A stretch of 42,019 nucleotides of DNA from positions 1-42,019 of the forward strand of contig JALSRM010000057.1 in NCBI GenBank assembly GCA_026984775.1, given 5' to 3'. A model generated the notes under the pieces. It saw only the letters and a program-made list of their open reading frames with translations. It searched no databases and was not told where the DNA came from. The DNA is from Gammaproteobacteria bacterium (GTDB lineage: Bacteria; Pseudomonadota; Gammaproteobacteria; CAJXQU01). Shown piece after piece: positions 17,177 to 25,671 of this stretch. The number at the start of each line of letters is the position of its first letter. The stretch's first letter is position 1. Position numbers and translations under genes: made by a program.

Positions 17177-17656
17177 ATGGCATTGGCAAAGAAAAAAACA
17201 GCGAAAAAGAAAACAGCAGCAAAAAAGAAGTCATTAGCTAAAAAGAAAGTAGTGAGCAAAAAAAAGGTAGTCGCTAAAAAGAAAGTTGCAAGCAAGAAAA
17301 AAACTGCTGCTAAAAAGAAAGTTGCAAGCAAGAAAAAAACTGCCGCTAAAAAGAAAGTCGCAAGCAAGAAAAAAACTGCCGCTAAAAAGAAAGTCGCAAG
17401 TAAAAAGAAAACAGCGACCAAACGAAGAAAACTGACACCGAAACAAAGAGAAGCCAAGGCATTGGCATTGGCAAAGAAACGGGCCAAGCTTGCAGAGCAG
17501 CGATTCAAAAAGGCCTATCAGAAAGCACTTGAATCCTTCAAAAAGAAATTTGAACGTGAATACAATAGAAAGTTGAAAGAAAAGGAACGCGAAAAGCAGA
17601 AGAGAGCCCGAGAGAGGGCTAAAGCACGGAAAGCCGCACTTAAAGCTGCAAAGTAA
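17177..17656 (+). CDS. Lysine-rich histone H1-like / AlgP-like repeat protein
   Basis: 159 aa, very basic. The first 80 residues are a Lys/Ala repeat built on a 12-residue unit (KKKVASKKKTAA). The second half (about 85-155) is a predicted highly charged helix (KKFEREYNRKLKEKEREKQ). Such tails bind DNA non-specifically, as in bacterial H1-like proteins and AlgP, so a nucleoid role is likely. Compositional bias rather than homology supports this. It has its own promoter and a strong terminator. The repeat could vary in length between strains. Confidence 0.7.
   Translation: MALAKKKTAKKKTAAKKKSLAKKKVVSKKKVVAKKKVASKKKTAAKKKVASKKKTAAKKKVASKKKTAAKKKVASKKKTATKRRKLTPKQREAKALALAKKRAKLAEQRFKKAYQKALESFKKKFEREYNRKLKEKEREKQKRARERAKARKAALKAAK
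17273..17416 (+). repeat. 36-bp tandem repeat, four copies, inside the lysine-rich gene
   Basis: Units start at 17273, 17309, 17345 and 17381. They begin GCTAAAAAGAAAGT and differ by a few third-position changes; the fourth is the most diverged at its end. Since 36 is a multiple of three, changes in copy number would keep the frame. Confidence 0.9.
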
Positions 17657-17691
17657 TCAAACATCAGCTTTAATCTCGTTTCTGCTAAAGA

Positions 17692-17719
17692 ACCCTGCCT
17701 GATACGGCAGGGTTTTTTT
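17692..17719 (+). terminator. Rho-independent terminator after the lysine-rich gene
   Basis: Stem ACCCTGCC (17692-17699) and GGCAGGGT (17706-17713) with a 6-base loop, followed by a run of T. Confidence 0.9.
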
Positions 17720-17792
17720 ATGGTACCTATGGATACTTTCAGACAAGTTATTGTAAATAGGCAGGATCCGTTAGGTTGAAGCATGAATCGTA

Positions 17793-17825
17793 GTAAATAG
17801 TATTTCTATTTACATTTTCTATAAT
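17793..17825 (+). promoter_or_regulatory. Candidate operator and -10 upstream of a small ORF
   Basis: GTAAATA (17793-17799) and TATTTAC (17807-17813) form a perfect inverted repeat. It is followed by a consensus TATAAT (17820-17825). A second GTAAATAG lies 40 bases upstream (17753-17760). No good -35 is visible, which fits an activator-dependent promoter but does not prove one. Confidence 0.4.
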
Positions 17826-17883
17826 ATAGGCTTGTAATTTTGATATGTATGAAATTTATCATGCCTTAAACAAGGAGAAGTTC

Positions 17884-18012
17884 ATGGAAGGGAGAAACAA
17901 ATCATCTCTGATTAGTTTTTGCCCGCAAAACGAAGATACGGTTTTCGCCTTGTTTAATCAATCCATGGTGTGTGCCGGTAGCATATCCTTGTGCTACAGG
18001 TATCACGAATAA
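17884..18012 (+). CDS. Putative 42-aa small protein, unrecognised
   Basis: The frame runs ATG to TAA (MEGRNKSSLISFCPQNEDTV at the start) with AAGGAG six bases before the ATG, a better ribosome site than that of the PBP1b gene downstream. The product has three Cys residues and no membrane segment or known motif. It lies 58 bases after a consensus -10. It may be a real small protein or a leader peptide for the PBP1b gene that starts 51 bases further on. Nothing identifies a function. Confidence 0.35.
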   Translation: MEGRNKSSLISFCPQNEDTVFALFNQSMVCAGSISLCYRYHE

Positions 18013-18063
18013 ATCAGCGATACTTTGTGTTGTCAATAATGATTCATACAGTACAATCGCTAT

Positions 18064-20436
18064 GTGGCTAATCCAGGAACACGAAGAAAAAGAAAGACGG
18101 GCAAACCTTCAAGCAGGAAGAGTCAGAGGATCTCGAGGGGTAAAAAGAGGCGATCAGGGACCACTCGTGGGCATAGCCGCAGTTGGCTGCTCCATGTTGC
18201 CGTAATTTTACTTCTTGGTCTGGCAGCATGGGTTTTGTGGTTGGATCACACTATACAGCAACGCTTTGAAGGACAGCGGTGGGCTTTGCCCGCCAGAGTA
18301 TTTGCCAGGCCACTGGAGCTTTTTCCCGGAAAGAAAATCTCTCAAGGAGACATTCAGAACGAATTACAATTACTTGGTTATCGTCGTGTTTCGTCACCAC
18401 ATGGGCAGGGTGAATTTTCAGCCAGTAAAAAGAAGATCAATGTCTACACTCGTGGTTATCTGTTCGTGGATGGCAGGGAAAAGCCGCAAAAACTGAATCT
18501 TCGTTTTGATAATGATGGACTCCGATCGTTAGAAAATCTGGATACAGGAACACAGGTTCCTCTTGTTCGTCTTGAACCCCTGGAAATCGCGAAAATTTTT
18601 CCTGCCCATAACGAAGACCGTATTCTCGTAAGGCTGGGAGAAGTCCCTCCCTTCCTCATCAAGGCGCTCCTGACGGCAGAAGATCGCCGTTTTTATCAAC
18701 ATCATGGTGTCGATCCTCGAGGAATTGCAAGGGCATTCATTGCCAATTTGAAGGCCATGAGGATCCGGCAGGGCGCAAGTACGCTGACCCAACAGCTGGT
18801 GAAAAACCTTTTTCTCAGTAACGAGCGAACCTGGTGGCGCAAGATGAATGAGTTGATCATGGCGCTATTGCTGGAGTATCACTACGAAAAGGATGAGATA
18901 TTGGAGGCCTATTTGAATGAAGTCTTTCTCGGTCAGGATAACCAGCGTGCTATTCATGGGTTTGGTCTTGCTGCAGAGTATTACTTTGACGCACCATTGA
19001 ATGAGCTGAGGCCGGATCAGCTTGCTATGCTTGTGGGTATGGTCAAAGGACCATCCTATTATGATCCTCGTCGACATCCAAAGAGGGCGATAAAACGACG
19101 GAATGTGGTGATCAGTAGCATGGCCCGTCTCGGTCTTATTGATGACGCACAAAAACGCAGACTGAGCACTGCAAAGCTGGATGTCAAACCACGACGTTCA
19201 CTCAGTCGCTCCAGATACCCTGATTTCATGGATCTAGTCAGGCAACAACTGAAGAAAAGTTATGATGAAAAGGATTTGAGAAGTGAAGGATTGAGGATCT
19301 TTACTACGCTCGATCCTCTGCTCCAGGAAAAGTCACAAAGTGTTCTTAAAAATGGTATCGCCAGACTGGAAAAACAGAAAAAATTGCCGATCGGTAAACT
19401 CCAAGGAGCAGTGATTGTTCTGGATATCAGGAGTGGAGAGGTTCAAGCGGTTGTCGGTGGACGTGATCGGCGTAAATCAGGATACAACCGTGCTGTCCAG
19501 GCAAATCGTCCCATAGGTTCTCTGGTCAAACCGGTTGTTTATCTGGATGCTCTGGAGAAGGGGTGGACTCTGGCTTCACCATTGAAAGATGAACCTGTAG
19601 TCTGGAAAGACAGGAACAATAAGGTGTGGAAACCACAAAATTATGACAAGGTTTTTCATGGTGAAACCCCTCTGATCAAAGCATTGGTTCATTCCTATAA
19701 CGCAGCCACGGTCTGGTTAGGAAGGAAGCTGGGTCCTTCCTCTATTGCAAAACATTTGTATGAGATGGGGCTGGACCGCCCAGTCTCCACCTACCCTTCT
19801 TTACTTTTGGGAGCGGTGGAAATGTCACCCTATGAGGTGAGTCAGGTTTATCAGACAATGGCCAATGATGGGTTCAGGATTAAACCTCGAGTGATTCGTT
19901 CCGTTGCTACCAAAGAGAATCAGCCACTACAGCGGTATGAGCTAAAAATTGGCAGGGTGATCCAGCCTGAGCCGGCCTATCTGATCAAATTTGCGTTGAC
20001 TGAGGTGGTAAGAACAGGGACGGCCAGATGGGCAACGCGGGTCTTGCCTGGCTTGATGCCACTGGCAGGCAAGACAGGAACGACGAGTGATTACAGGGAC
20101 AGCTGGTTTTCCGGTTTTGGTGAAAATACACTCACGGTCGTATGGCTTGGCAGAGATGACAACAAACCAACAGGTTTGACTGGTGCTTCAGGTGCGCTTC
20201 GGATATGGAGTGATTTGATGAAATCCATTCCCTTATTGCCAGTCGATCTGACACCGCCGGAAAAGATAGAATGGTTCTGGGTCAACCTCGAATCAGGTAG
20301 AATCACGGATAAGAACTGCCCTGGGGCAATACCGTTACCCTTTGTAGCCGGGACTGCCCTTGTTGAACGGGAAGATTGCAGGCAGAGTGGACAACGTAGC
20401 TGGAAGGAGAAACTTTTTGAGGGTTGGTTGCATTGA
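18064..20436 (+). CDS. mrcB: Penicillin-binding protein 1B, bifunctional peptidoglycan synthase
   Basis: 790 aa. A basic cytoplasmic tail (1-40) is followed by one membrane anchor (about 42-62), a UB2H-like region, a GT51 glycosyltransferase (EDRRFYQHHGVDPRGIARAF, GASTLTQQLVKNLF, LEAYLNEVFLGQ) and a transpeptidase with SLVK (catalytic Ser), SYN and KTGTT motifs. It polymerises and cross-links peptidoglycan in the periplasm. The start is GTG at 18064 without a clear ribosome site; the ATG two bases earlier is out of frame. The TPR lipoprotein gene overlaps its stop, which fits a PBP1B-activator pair. Confidence 0.93.
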   Translation: MANPGTRRKRKTGKPSSRKSQRISRGKKRRSGTTRGHSRSWLLHVAVILLLGLAAWVLWLDHTIQQRFEGQRWALPARVFARPLELFPGKKISQGDIQNELQLLGYRRVSSPHGQGEFSASKKKINVYTRGYLFVDGREKPQKLNLRFDNDGLRSLENLDTGTQVPLVRLEPLEIAKIFPAHNEDRILVRLGEVPPFLIKALLTAEDRRFYQHHGVDPRGIARAFIANLKAMRIRQGASTLTQQLVKNLFLSNERTWWRKMNELIMALLLEYHYEKDEILEAYLNEVFLGQDNQRAIHGFGLAAEYYFDAPLNELRPDQLAMLVGMVKGPSYYDPRRHPKRAIKRRNVVISSMARLGLIDDAQKRRLSTAKLDVKPRRSLSRSRYPDFMDLVRQQLKKSYDEKDLRSEGLRIFTTLDPLLQEKSQSVLKNGIARLEKQKKLPIGKLQGAVIVLDIRSGEVQAVVGGRDRRKSGYNRAVQANRPIGSLVKPVVYLDALEKGWTLASPLKDEPVVWKDRNNKVWKPQNYDKVFHGETPLIKALVHSYNAATVWLGRKLGPSSIAKHLYEMGLDRPVSTYPSLLLGAVEMSPYEVSQVYQTMANDGFRIKPRVIRSVATKENQPLQRYELKIGRVIQPEPAYLIKFALTEVVRTGTARWATRVLPGLMPLAGKTGTTSDYRDSWFSGFGENTLTVVWLGRDDNKPTGLTGASGALRIWSDLMKSIPLLPVDLTPPEKIEWFWVNLESGRITDKNCPGAIPLPFVAGTALVEREDCRQSGQRSWKEKLFEGWLH

Positions 20437-20933
20437 AAAATAATATCTTGTTGTGCCTGGTGATCTTTTGCCTTTATGGAGTGGTTTCCTGCACGACTAC
20501 AACCGTTACCGATGAGTCTGCGACAGATGTAGGATCGGTTACGCCTCCGAAAACAGGTCCAAAAGACCAATACCCCACTACGAAACCTACTGTTGGCGCA
20601 TCTGCTATGCAGCTTTTGGAACTTGCCAGGCAACAAGCAGAATCAGGGCAGGGTGAACTTGCAGCAGCAACCCTGGAAAGGGCGATCAAGATCGAACCCG
20701 AAAACCCATGGCTCTGGCATCGCCTTGCTGTATTACGAATGCAACAGAAAAAATGGCCTCTTGCGATCGAACTTGCAAACCGGTCTATCGCTCTGGCAAA
20801 AGGAAATAAACGTCTGATCGGAGGAAACTGGCTTGTCATCTCTCTTGCCCTGGAAGGGGCAGGCAATTACGAAGCGGCGAAAAGAGCGAAGAAAAATTCG
20901 GATGTCTACCTGGGCAAAAGTAATCAGGAATGA
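20433..20933 (+). CDS. TPR lipoprotein, likely PBP1B activator (LpoP-like)
   Basis: 166 aa. A signal peptide ends in lipobox VVSC with lipidated Cys20, a Thr/Pro-rich linker follows (about 21-50), and then tetratricopeptide-type helices (about 52-150). The TTG start at 20433 overlaps the mrcB stop (TTGA) and has GAGGG upstream. In Pseudomonas aeruginosa the TPR lipoprotein LpoP, encoded beside PBP1b, activates that synthase; place, size and architecture match. The functional assignment is inferred from context. Confidence 0.75.
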   Translation: MKNNILLCLVIFCLYGVVSCTTTTVTDESATDVGSVTPPKTGPKDQYPTTKPTVGASAMQLLELARQQAESGQGELAAATLERAIKIEPENPWLWHRLAVLRMQQKKWPLAIELANRSIALAKGNKRLIGGNWLVISLALEGAGNYEAAKRAKKNSDVYLGKSNQE

Positions 20934-21181
20934 ACCTTGTCTTTAAGGGTGTAGGCGAAAGCGATAACTTCTGCCACTGCAACATAGAGCGCCTCTGGGA
21001 TCTGGTCACCCAGTTCAATAGTCGCTAATAACTCCACCAGTTCAGGCTCTTCCTTGATCGGGATTGCATGTTCCTCCGCCAGCCTCAATATCTCTTCAGC
21101 AATTTGTCCCTTCCCTTTGGCGGTAACTCTTGGGGCAGACGTCTCATCATAATGCAGGGCGACAGCGATATCGGTTTTCAT
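20924..21181 (-). CDS. FlhB C-terminal-domain-like protein (FhlB/COG2257)
   Basis: 85 aa, a stand-alone version of the cytoplasmic C-terminal domain of FlhB. The matching core is VALHYDETSAPRVTAKGKGQ through ALYVAVAEVIAFAYTL. The FlhB autocleavage NPTH motif is absent (SAPR at the place), as usual in this family. Bacillus YlqH/FhlB can partly replace the FlhB tail in flagellar export. The start at 21181 overlaps the upstream FliK-like stop (ATGA). It converges on the LpoP-like gene with a 10-base overlap. Confidence 0.85.
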   Translation of the reverse strand: MKTDIAVALHYDETSAPRVTAKGKGQIAEEILRLAEEHAIPIKEEPELVELLATIELGDQIPEALYVAVAEVIAFAYTLKDKVHS

Positions 21182-22404
21182 ATTTCTATATTGAGCAGCT
21201 CGTTGAATTTGCAAGAAAGGTTGTTTTCACTTTCAGGATTCCCCCTGAAACACATCACTTTTGGATCGATAAAATCCACATCGGTCAACCGCTGACGTAA
21301 TAAATCAAGATGATTCTGAATGAGTTCAAAGGTCTCTTGCTCGTCGGCCCAAAGGCTGGCCTTGATCTGTTCACCACCCAGTACCAGTTTTGCGTGGATT
21401 GTCCCAAGACGATTCAAATTAAAGGAAAGTTTTATCGACCATAGGCCAGATGTGCTGCGATCTTCTTTTCTTTTTTCTTCTTCCGTGATCTTAAAAGAGA
21501 AAACATCGATGCCCTCTTTATCCCGTACTGGGACTTCCATCAGAAACGCCTGATGATTGTGATCACTTCCCTGAAGTGAGTTCAATTGGTTAAGCTGAAT
21601 GCGCGCCAGAGCAGAATCAACCTGTTTATGTAATTCTTCAGGTAATGACTTTGCCGATAGCAAGCTCATTAGAGGACTGTTCGATATCCCCTGTTTTTGC
21701 CGGCTGTTTCGGATTGGAGTCCGAGGGGGTTCGTTTCCGAGTATTGCGGTCAAACGCAGCAGGCGTGCTTTGAGATCATCGACCGGTGACGGAAGTATTG
21801 ATTTATCTGTATTTTTTCCAAGATTTGATTCGAGGAAAATTCCACTTTCCATGAGAGCCTTTTTAACACTTTTTGGATTGATTAGTTCTCTGCGTGAGAG
21901 GATACCATTGTTAAGTGATTGTAATACCCGAAGAACTTCCGGAGGAAGGGCTTCTTTTTCAGAAAGAATCATTCTCAGGTTGGAGAAGACTTCATCGAGA
22001 GGGGTTTGTTTCGGGACAATCTGTCGAAGTGCAGATAACTTTATTTCAGTTGTGGAACGGGGTTGATTCAGGATCTGCAAGACTGGTTGATCACCAGCAC
22101 GAATGACCCGCAGTTGTAATTTCGTTTCAGCCGGCAAGGGACGATCTGTAATTGCCGTGATCTGCGCTTGCGCTATTTTGAGTAATGCCGAGTTTGCAGA
22201 CAGTTGTTTCAGTACCGTCGCTTCAAGGATTTGGCCTGCAATCCAGTTTTTGATTGTTGCAGGTGAGGCTTCTGTCACTTGTAACGGTGGTTTCGCTTGT
22301 GGCTGCGAAATCACAAGTGACTGTGTTGCTTGGCTGATTTTCGATGGTGTGATCACACGGTTTATATCGGCAGGCTGGCATAAAACTTGACTGTTAAATG
22401 TCAT
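21178..22404 (-). CDS. FliK-like flagellar hook-length control protein
   Basis: 408 aa. The C-terminal region (about 325-400) resembles the Flg_hook domain: GLWSIKLSFNLNRLGTIHAK followed by LWADEQETFELIQNHLDLLRQRL. The N-terminal two thirds are low-conservation, Gln/Ser-rich and probably extended, as in FliK rulers. It pairs with a FhlB-like gene, the same pairing as FliK with FlhB, and should interact with it during export specificity switching. It is separate from the other fliK at 28632. The ATG at 22404 overlaps the start of the divergent gene; an in-frame TTG at 22419 is possible. Confidence 0.75.
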   Translation of the reverse strand: MTFNSQVLCQPADINRVITPSKISQATQSLVISQPQAKPPLQVTEASPATIKNWIAGQILEATVLKQLSANSALLKIAQAQITAITDRPLPAETKLQLRVIRAGDQPVLQILNQPRSTTEIKLSALRQIVPKQTPLDEVFSNLRMILSEKEALPPEVLRVLQSLNNGILSRRELINPKSVKKALMESGIFLESNLGKNTDKSILPSPVDDLKARLLRLTAILGNEPPRTPIRNSRQKQGISNSPLMSLLSAKSLPEELHKQVDSALARIQLNQLNSLQGSDHNHQAFLMEVPVRDKEGIDVFSFKITEEEKRKEDRSTSGLWSIKLSFNLNRLGTIHAKLVLGGEQIKASLWADEQETFELIQNHLDLLRQRLTDVDFIDPKVMCFRGNPESENNLSCKFNELLNIEI

Positions 22405-23263
22405 GGCTGACAGCAACAAATGGTACGTACGCCGATCTGGAGAACTGAAGGGACCTTTTACCTTTTCCGTCCTGGAGAAACTGGCCAGGCTAGGTCGTCT
22501 GCAACCTTCCGATGAGCTGAGCGAAGATACAGAAAACTGGAAACCAGCGGCTGGTTATCCTGGTCTTTTCCCCAAGGAAGGAATTACTCTGCCACTGAAG
22601 GAGGATGAGCGCACTGGGATCGAACGACGTGACCAGAAAGGATACCAAACCAGCTCGGAGAACAAGCGGCAGGGAAAAGACAGGCGTAAACCTGAATCTG
22701 AGGAAGAAGTCTTCCGTCGCAGGGGCCGGACACAGCTACTACAGGCGATCAGGGAGAGTCGAAAGGAGGATCATTTTCCAGCAACAGCGGTTATCGTTTC
22801 ATTGCTCGTGATCGTCATTATTGGGTATCTGCTTACACCCTCGAAGAATATACCGGAGCCGGATTGTGAAGCGCCACCTGGTCCCGGTGTCTTTTGGGAT
22901 AATTGTCGGTTCGGAAAACTGACACTCAAAAACAAGGATCTTTCAGAGGCTTCGATCACTAATGCAGTTCTGTCAGGAGCCAATCTACAGGGAGCCAATC
23001 TGTCGCATGCGAATCTTGCCTATACCGATCTGCGAAAGGCCAATTTGAGTGATGCAATCCTTGATAGAGCAAACCTCAAGGGAGCCAGTCTCAAATTTGC
23101 TGATCTTCGTTCAGCTTCACTGAAACAAGCCGATCTCAGCTATGTCGATTTCAGGTGGGCAAAACTGGAAGGCGCCAGCCTTGACCAGGCTATTCTGGAT
23201 AAAGCGATCTGGGTGGACGGCACTATCTGCAAGCCCGGTTCCATAGGAAGTTGTATCGATTAA
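22403..23263 (+). CDS. GYF_2-like domain and pentapeptide-repeat membrane protein
   Basis: 286 aa. The N-terminal domain (about 5-60; WYVRRSGELKGPFTFSVLEKLA) resembles GYF_2/DUF4339. A charged linker with many Arg and Lys follows. One membrane segment lies at about 132-150 (ATAVIVSLLVIVIIGYLL), then a C-terminal pentapeptide-repeat helix (about 185-270; GANLQGANLSHANLAYTDLR). The topology is probably cytoplasmic GYF and periplasmic repeats. The function is unknown. The ATG overlaps the ATG of the - strand gene, and no ribosome site is visible. Confidence 0.75.
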   Translation: MADSNKWYVRRSGELKGPFTFSVLEKLARLGRLQPSDELSEDTENWKPAAGYPGLFPKEGITLPLKEDERTGIERRDQKGYQTSSENKRQGKDRRKPESEEEVFRRRGRTQLLQAIRESRKEDHFPATAVIVSLLVIVIIGYLLTPSKNIPEPDCEAPPGPGVFWDNCRFGKLTLKNKDLSEASITNAVLSGANLQGANLSHANLAYTDLRKANLSDAILDRANLKGASLKFADLRSASLKQADLSYVDFRWAKLEGASLDQAILDKAIWVDGTICKPGSIGSCID

Positions 23264-23366
23264 TTAGATAGCTGGATGCTCCACGACTAAAGTCACGAGA
23301 GGTTCGGCCGAAAAAGAGGCTATGAACTGGCTATCAAAGGAGCGCCTGAAGGCGAACTGACAAGGA

Positions 23367-24533
23367 ATGTATGCTAAGTATTTTGGGCTCAAGGGTAACC
23401 CATTTGCGCTGAGTCCAAATCCTAAATTCTTTTTCAACAGCAAAACGCACAGGCGTGCACTTTCTTGTCTTGGCTATGGTCTGGGACAGGGACAGGGTTT
23501 TGTTGTGATCACCGGTGCGCCTGGGACAGGAAAAAGCATGCTGATGTCCTCATTGGTGAAAATGCTGCAGCAAAGCCGGATAATGCTCCCACAGATCGTC
23601 AATTCCAATCTGCAACATAATGAAATGCTTCGCTATCTGGCAGCAGAGTTGGGTTTGCAATACGAAAACCAGTCTCGGATCGAACTTCTGAAATCGATAG
23701 AAAATTGTATTGAAAAATGCAGAGTACAGAATCAGCGTATTATCGTACTGATCGATGAAGCACAGAATATCACTGATTCTGCAATTGAAGAATTGATGGC
23801 GCTGATTAATCTCGTACAACCTGATGAAGCTCTGTTTCAATGTGTTCTGTTTGGACAGACCAGTCTTAAACAAAGTTTATATACGCATGCTTTCCAACCC
23901 CTCAGGGAGCGAGTCATCACTTCCTACCATATGCACGCTCTCGCTGAGGAAGAAACCAAGGACTATATTATTCTTCGCCTGAGGACCGTAGGCTGGTCTG
24001 GTAATCCTGTCTTTTCTCCAGGTGCATTTGTTGCGATCCACGATTATTCACTCGGCATCCCCGCCAGGATCAATCTGATCTGCGGGCGTGCCTTGCAGGC
24101 TGCATGCATTAACGAGCGTCAGGAGATTAGTGAAGAAGATATTCTCAATGTTGTCCGCGAACTTGATCACCACTTCGGCGAGAGTAACATCGAAGGATAT
24201 CTCGAGGAAAGAGTGGTTGGCCATCTCATCAAGGCTCAGTCTAATAAGAAAACAAAACAGGCAAGGGGAAGTTTCGAGGCTGTCAGTCATGTGACCAAAC
24301 GCCCAGTGGATATTACTGATGCTTGTTCGGTGAACCCGGAGACAGAAGCTATTCCAATAGTAACAGAACAAGTCACATCGGATGCCCTCATGAATCAACC
24401 CGTAGAAGAGCTTGATGATGAGCTTAGACAATGGTTGCGACTGCAGAAACAGAACATCAGGCAAACAAAATCAGTCCGGGAACTCTACGATCACGAGAAA
24501 ACAAATCTGGAAAAAACACTCGAGGAAAGATAA
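23367..24533 (+). CDS. ExeA/GspA-type AAA ATPase
   Basis: 388 aa. The N-terminal MYAKYFGLKGNPFALSPNPKFFF is typical of ExeA-like ATPases. Walker A GAPGTGKS lies at residues about 52-59 and Walker B IIVLIDEAQN near 127; the AAA_22 lid follows to about 270. The C-terminal 100 residues are unrecognised, charged, and have no membrane segment or peptidoglycan-binding domain, unlike full ExeA. Family members assist secretin or exopolysaccharide systems, but none is adjacent. The specific function is open. Confidence 0.8.
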   Translation: MYAKYFGLKGNPFALSPNPKFFFNSKTHRRALSCLGYGLGQGQGFVVITGAPGTGKSMLMSSLVKMLQQSRIMLPQIVNSNLQHNEMLRYLAAELGLQYENQSRIELLKSIENCIEKCRVQNQRIIVLIDEAQNITDSAIEELMALINLVQPDEALFQCVLFGQTSLKQSLYTHAFQPLRERVITSYHMHALAEEETKDYIILRLRTVGWSGNPVFSPGAFVAIHDYSLGIPARINLICGRALQAACINERQEISEEDILNVVRELDHHFGESNIEGYLEERVVGHLIKAQSNKKTKQARGSFEAVSHVTKRPVDITDACSVNPETEAIPIVTEQVTSDALMNQPVEELDDELRQWLRLQKQNIRQTKSVRELYDHEKTNLEKTLEER

Positions 24534-24637
24534 AGATCGTGAAAGCATTCCCTTGCTGCTAATCCGATCCCATGGTTGAGAAAACATGCTCCTTTGAGTA
24601 TGGTTTGCCGTTGATTGCTTCAATTGAGTCAGACTGG

Positions 24638-25531
24638 ATGAATAATCGAAAACCAAGCTTGGGGTTTTTGGGGATTGGCCTGATGGGAAAACCCATGACC
24701 CTTCGCCTGCTCGAAGCAGGCTACACCGTGTTTGTCTGGAATCGGACTCCGGAAAAACTGAAACCTGTGACCGATCAGGGTGGAGTATCACTTGAAACGC
24801 CTGCGGAAGTTGCGCAGAAATCCGAGATCGTGATGCTCTCGCTGGCAGATACTGCTGTAGTCGAACAGGTAGTCTTCGGTGAACACGGGATTGCTGAAGG
24901 TGGCAGTGAAGGGAAATTGCTAGTCGATTTTTCAAGCATCGAACCGGAGGCAACACGCAGGTTTGCAGATCGTCTAAAACAGCAATGTGGAATCGATTGG
25001 CTGGATGCACCGGTTTCGGGTGGCGTTGCCGGGGCTGAGCAAGGGACACTGGCAATCATGGCCGGGGGTTCAAGAGAGTGTTTCGATCAGGTTAAACCGG
25101 TGATGTCGGTCTTGTCCCAGCGTTTTACTCACATGGGTGGAATTGGTTCCGGACAGATCACAAAAGTTTGCAATCAGATGATCGTGAGCTGTAATGCGCT
25201 TGTGATAGCAGAGGTGATGGCCTTAGCCCGGAAGGCAGGGATCGATGCAGAGAAAATTCCGGAAGCGCTGGCAGGTGGTTTTGCTGATTCGAAGCCTTTA
25301 CAGATCCTGGGGCCACAAATGGCATCCGATATATTTGAACCTGTCAAATGGCATGTAAGAACACTGCTCAAGGATTTGGAAACTGCTGTATCACTCTCCC
25401 GTGCTGAAGGTTCAGCTGTGCCCATGTCTGCACTGGGGGCACAGCTGATGCATCTGCATGCCACCAAAGGATTCCAGGAAAAGGATCCGGCGACGTTGGT
25501 TGAACTATATAAAGGGCAGGACTCAGACTAG
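24638..25531 (+). CDS. 3-hydroxyisobutyrate dehydrogenase-family reductase (possibly tartronate semialdehyde reductase)
   Basis: 297 aa, the family length. The NAD(P)-binding motif LGFLGIGLMGKPM lies at residues 9-21, the substrate-site segment DAPVSGGVAGAEQGTLAIMAGG follows, and the catalytic Lys is in GSGQITKVCNQM. The hydroxypyruvate isomerase gene lies 140 bases downstream, so tartronate semialdehyde reductase (GlxR/GarR) is the best guess. No glyoxylate carboligase is in the window, so other beta-hydroxyacid substrates remain possible. The ATG at 24638 was chosen because the 22 residues from the ATG at 24572 have no family match. Confidence 0.82.
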   Translation: MNNRKPSLGFLGIGLMGKPMTLRLLEAGYTVFVWNRTPEKLKPVTDQGGVSLETPAEVAQKSEIVMLSLADTAVVEQVVFGEHGIAEGGSEGKLLVDFSSIEPEATRRFADRLKQQCGIDWLDAPVSGGVAGAEQGTLAIMAGGSRECFDQVKPVMSVLSQRFTHMGGIGSGQITKVCNQMIVSCNALVIAEVMALARKAGIDAEKIPEALAGGFADSKPLQILGPQMASDIFEPVKWHVRTLLKDLETAVSLSRAEGSAVPMSALGAQLMHLHATKGFQEKDPATLVELYKGQDSD

Positions 25532-25671
25532 TACTCTTCAAGGAAGTACATTAAGAACCAACGGGTCTGTTCGTGTTCGGGGCAAGGCATGCCTGCAACT
25601 GATGGCATTCTTCTATGCAAGAGGCGGTACTCGTGTAAAATAGATTGGATCTTTGATTATCGGGAAAACAC

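Noticed and set aside
17273-17416. CRISPR-like array
   Set aside because: The 36-bp units are directly adjacent without spacers and are in-frame codons of a lysine-rich protein.
24572-24637. Upstream start for the reductase gene
   Set aside because: The extra 22 residues lie before the conserved nucleotide-binding strand and match nothing in the family.
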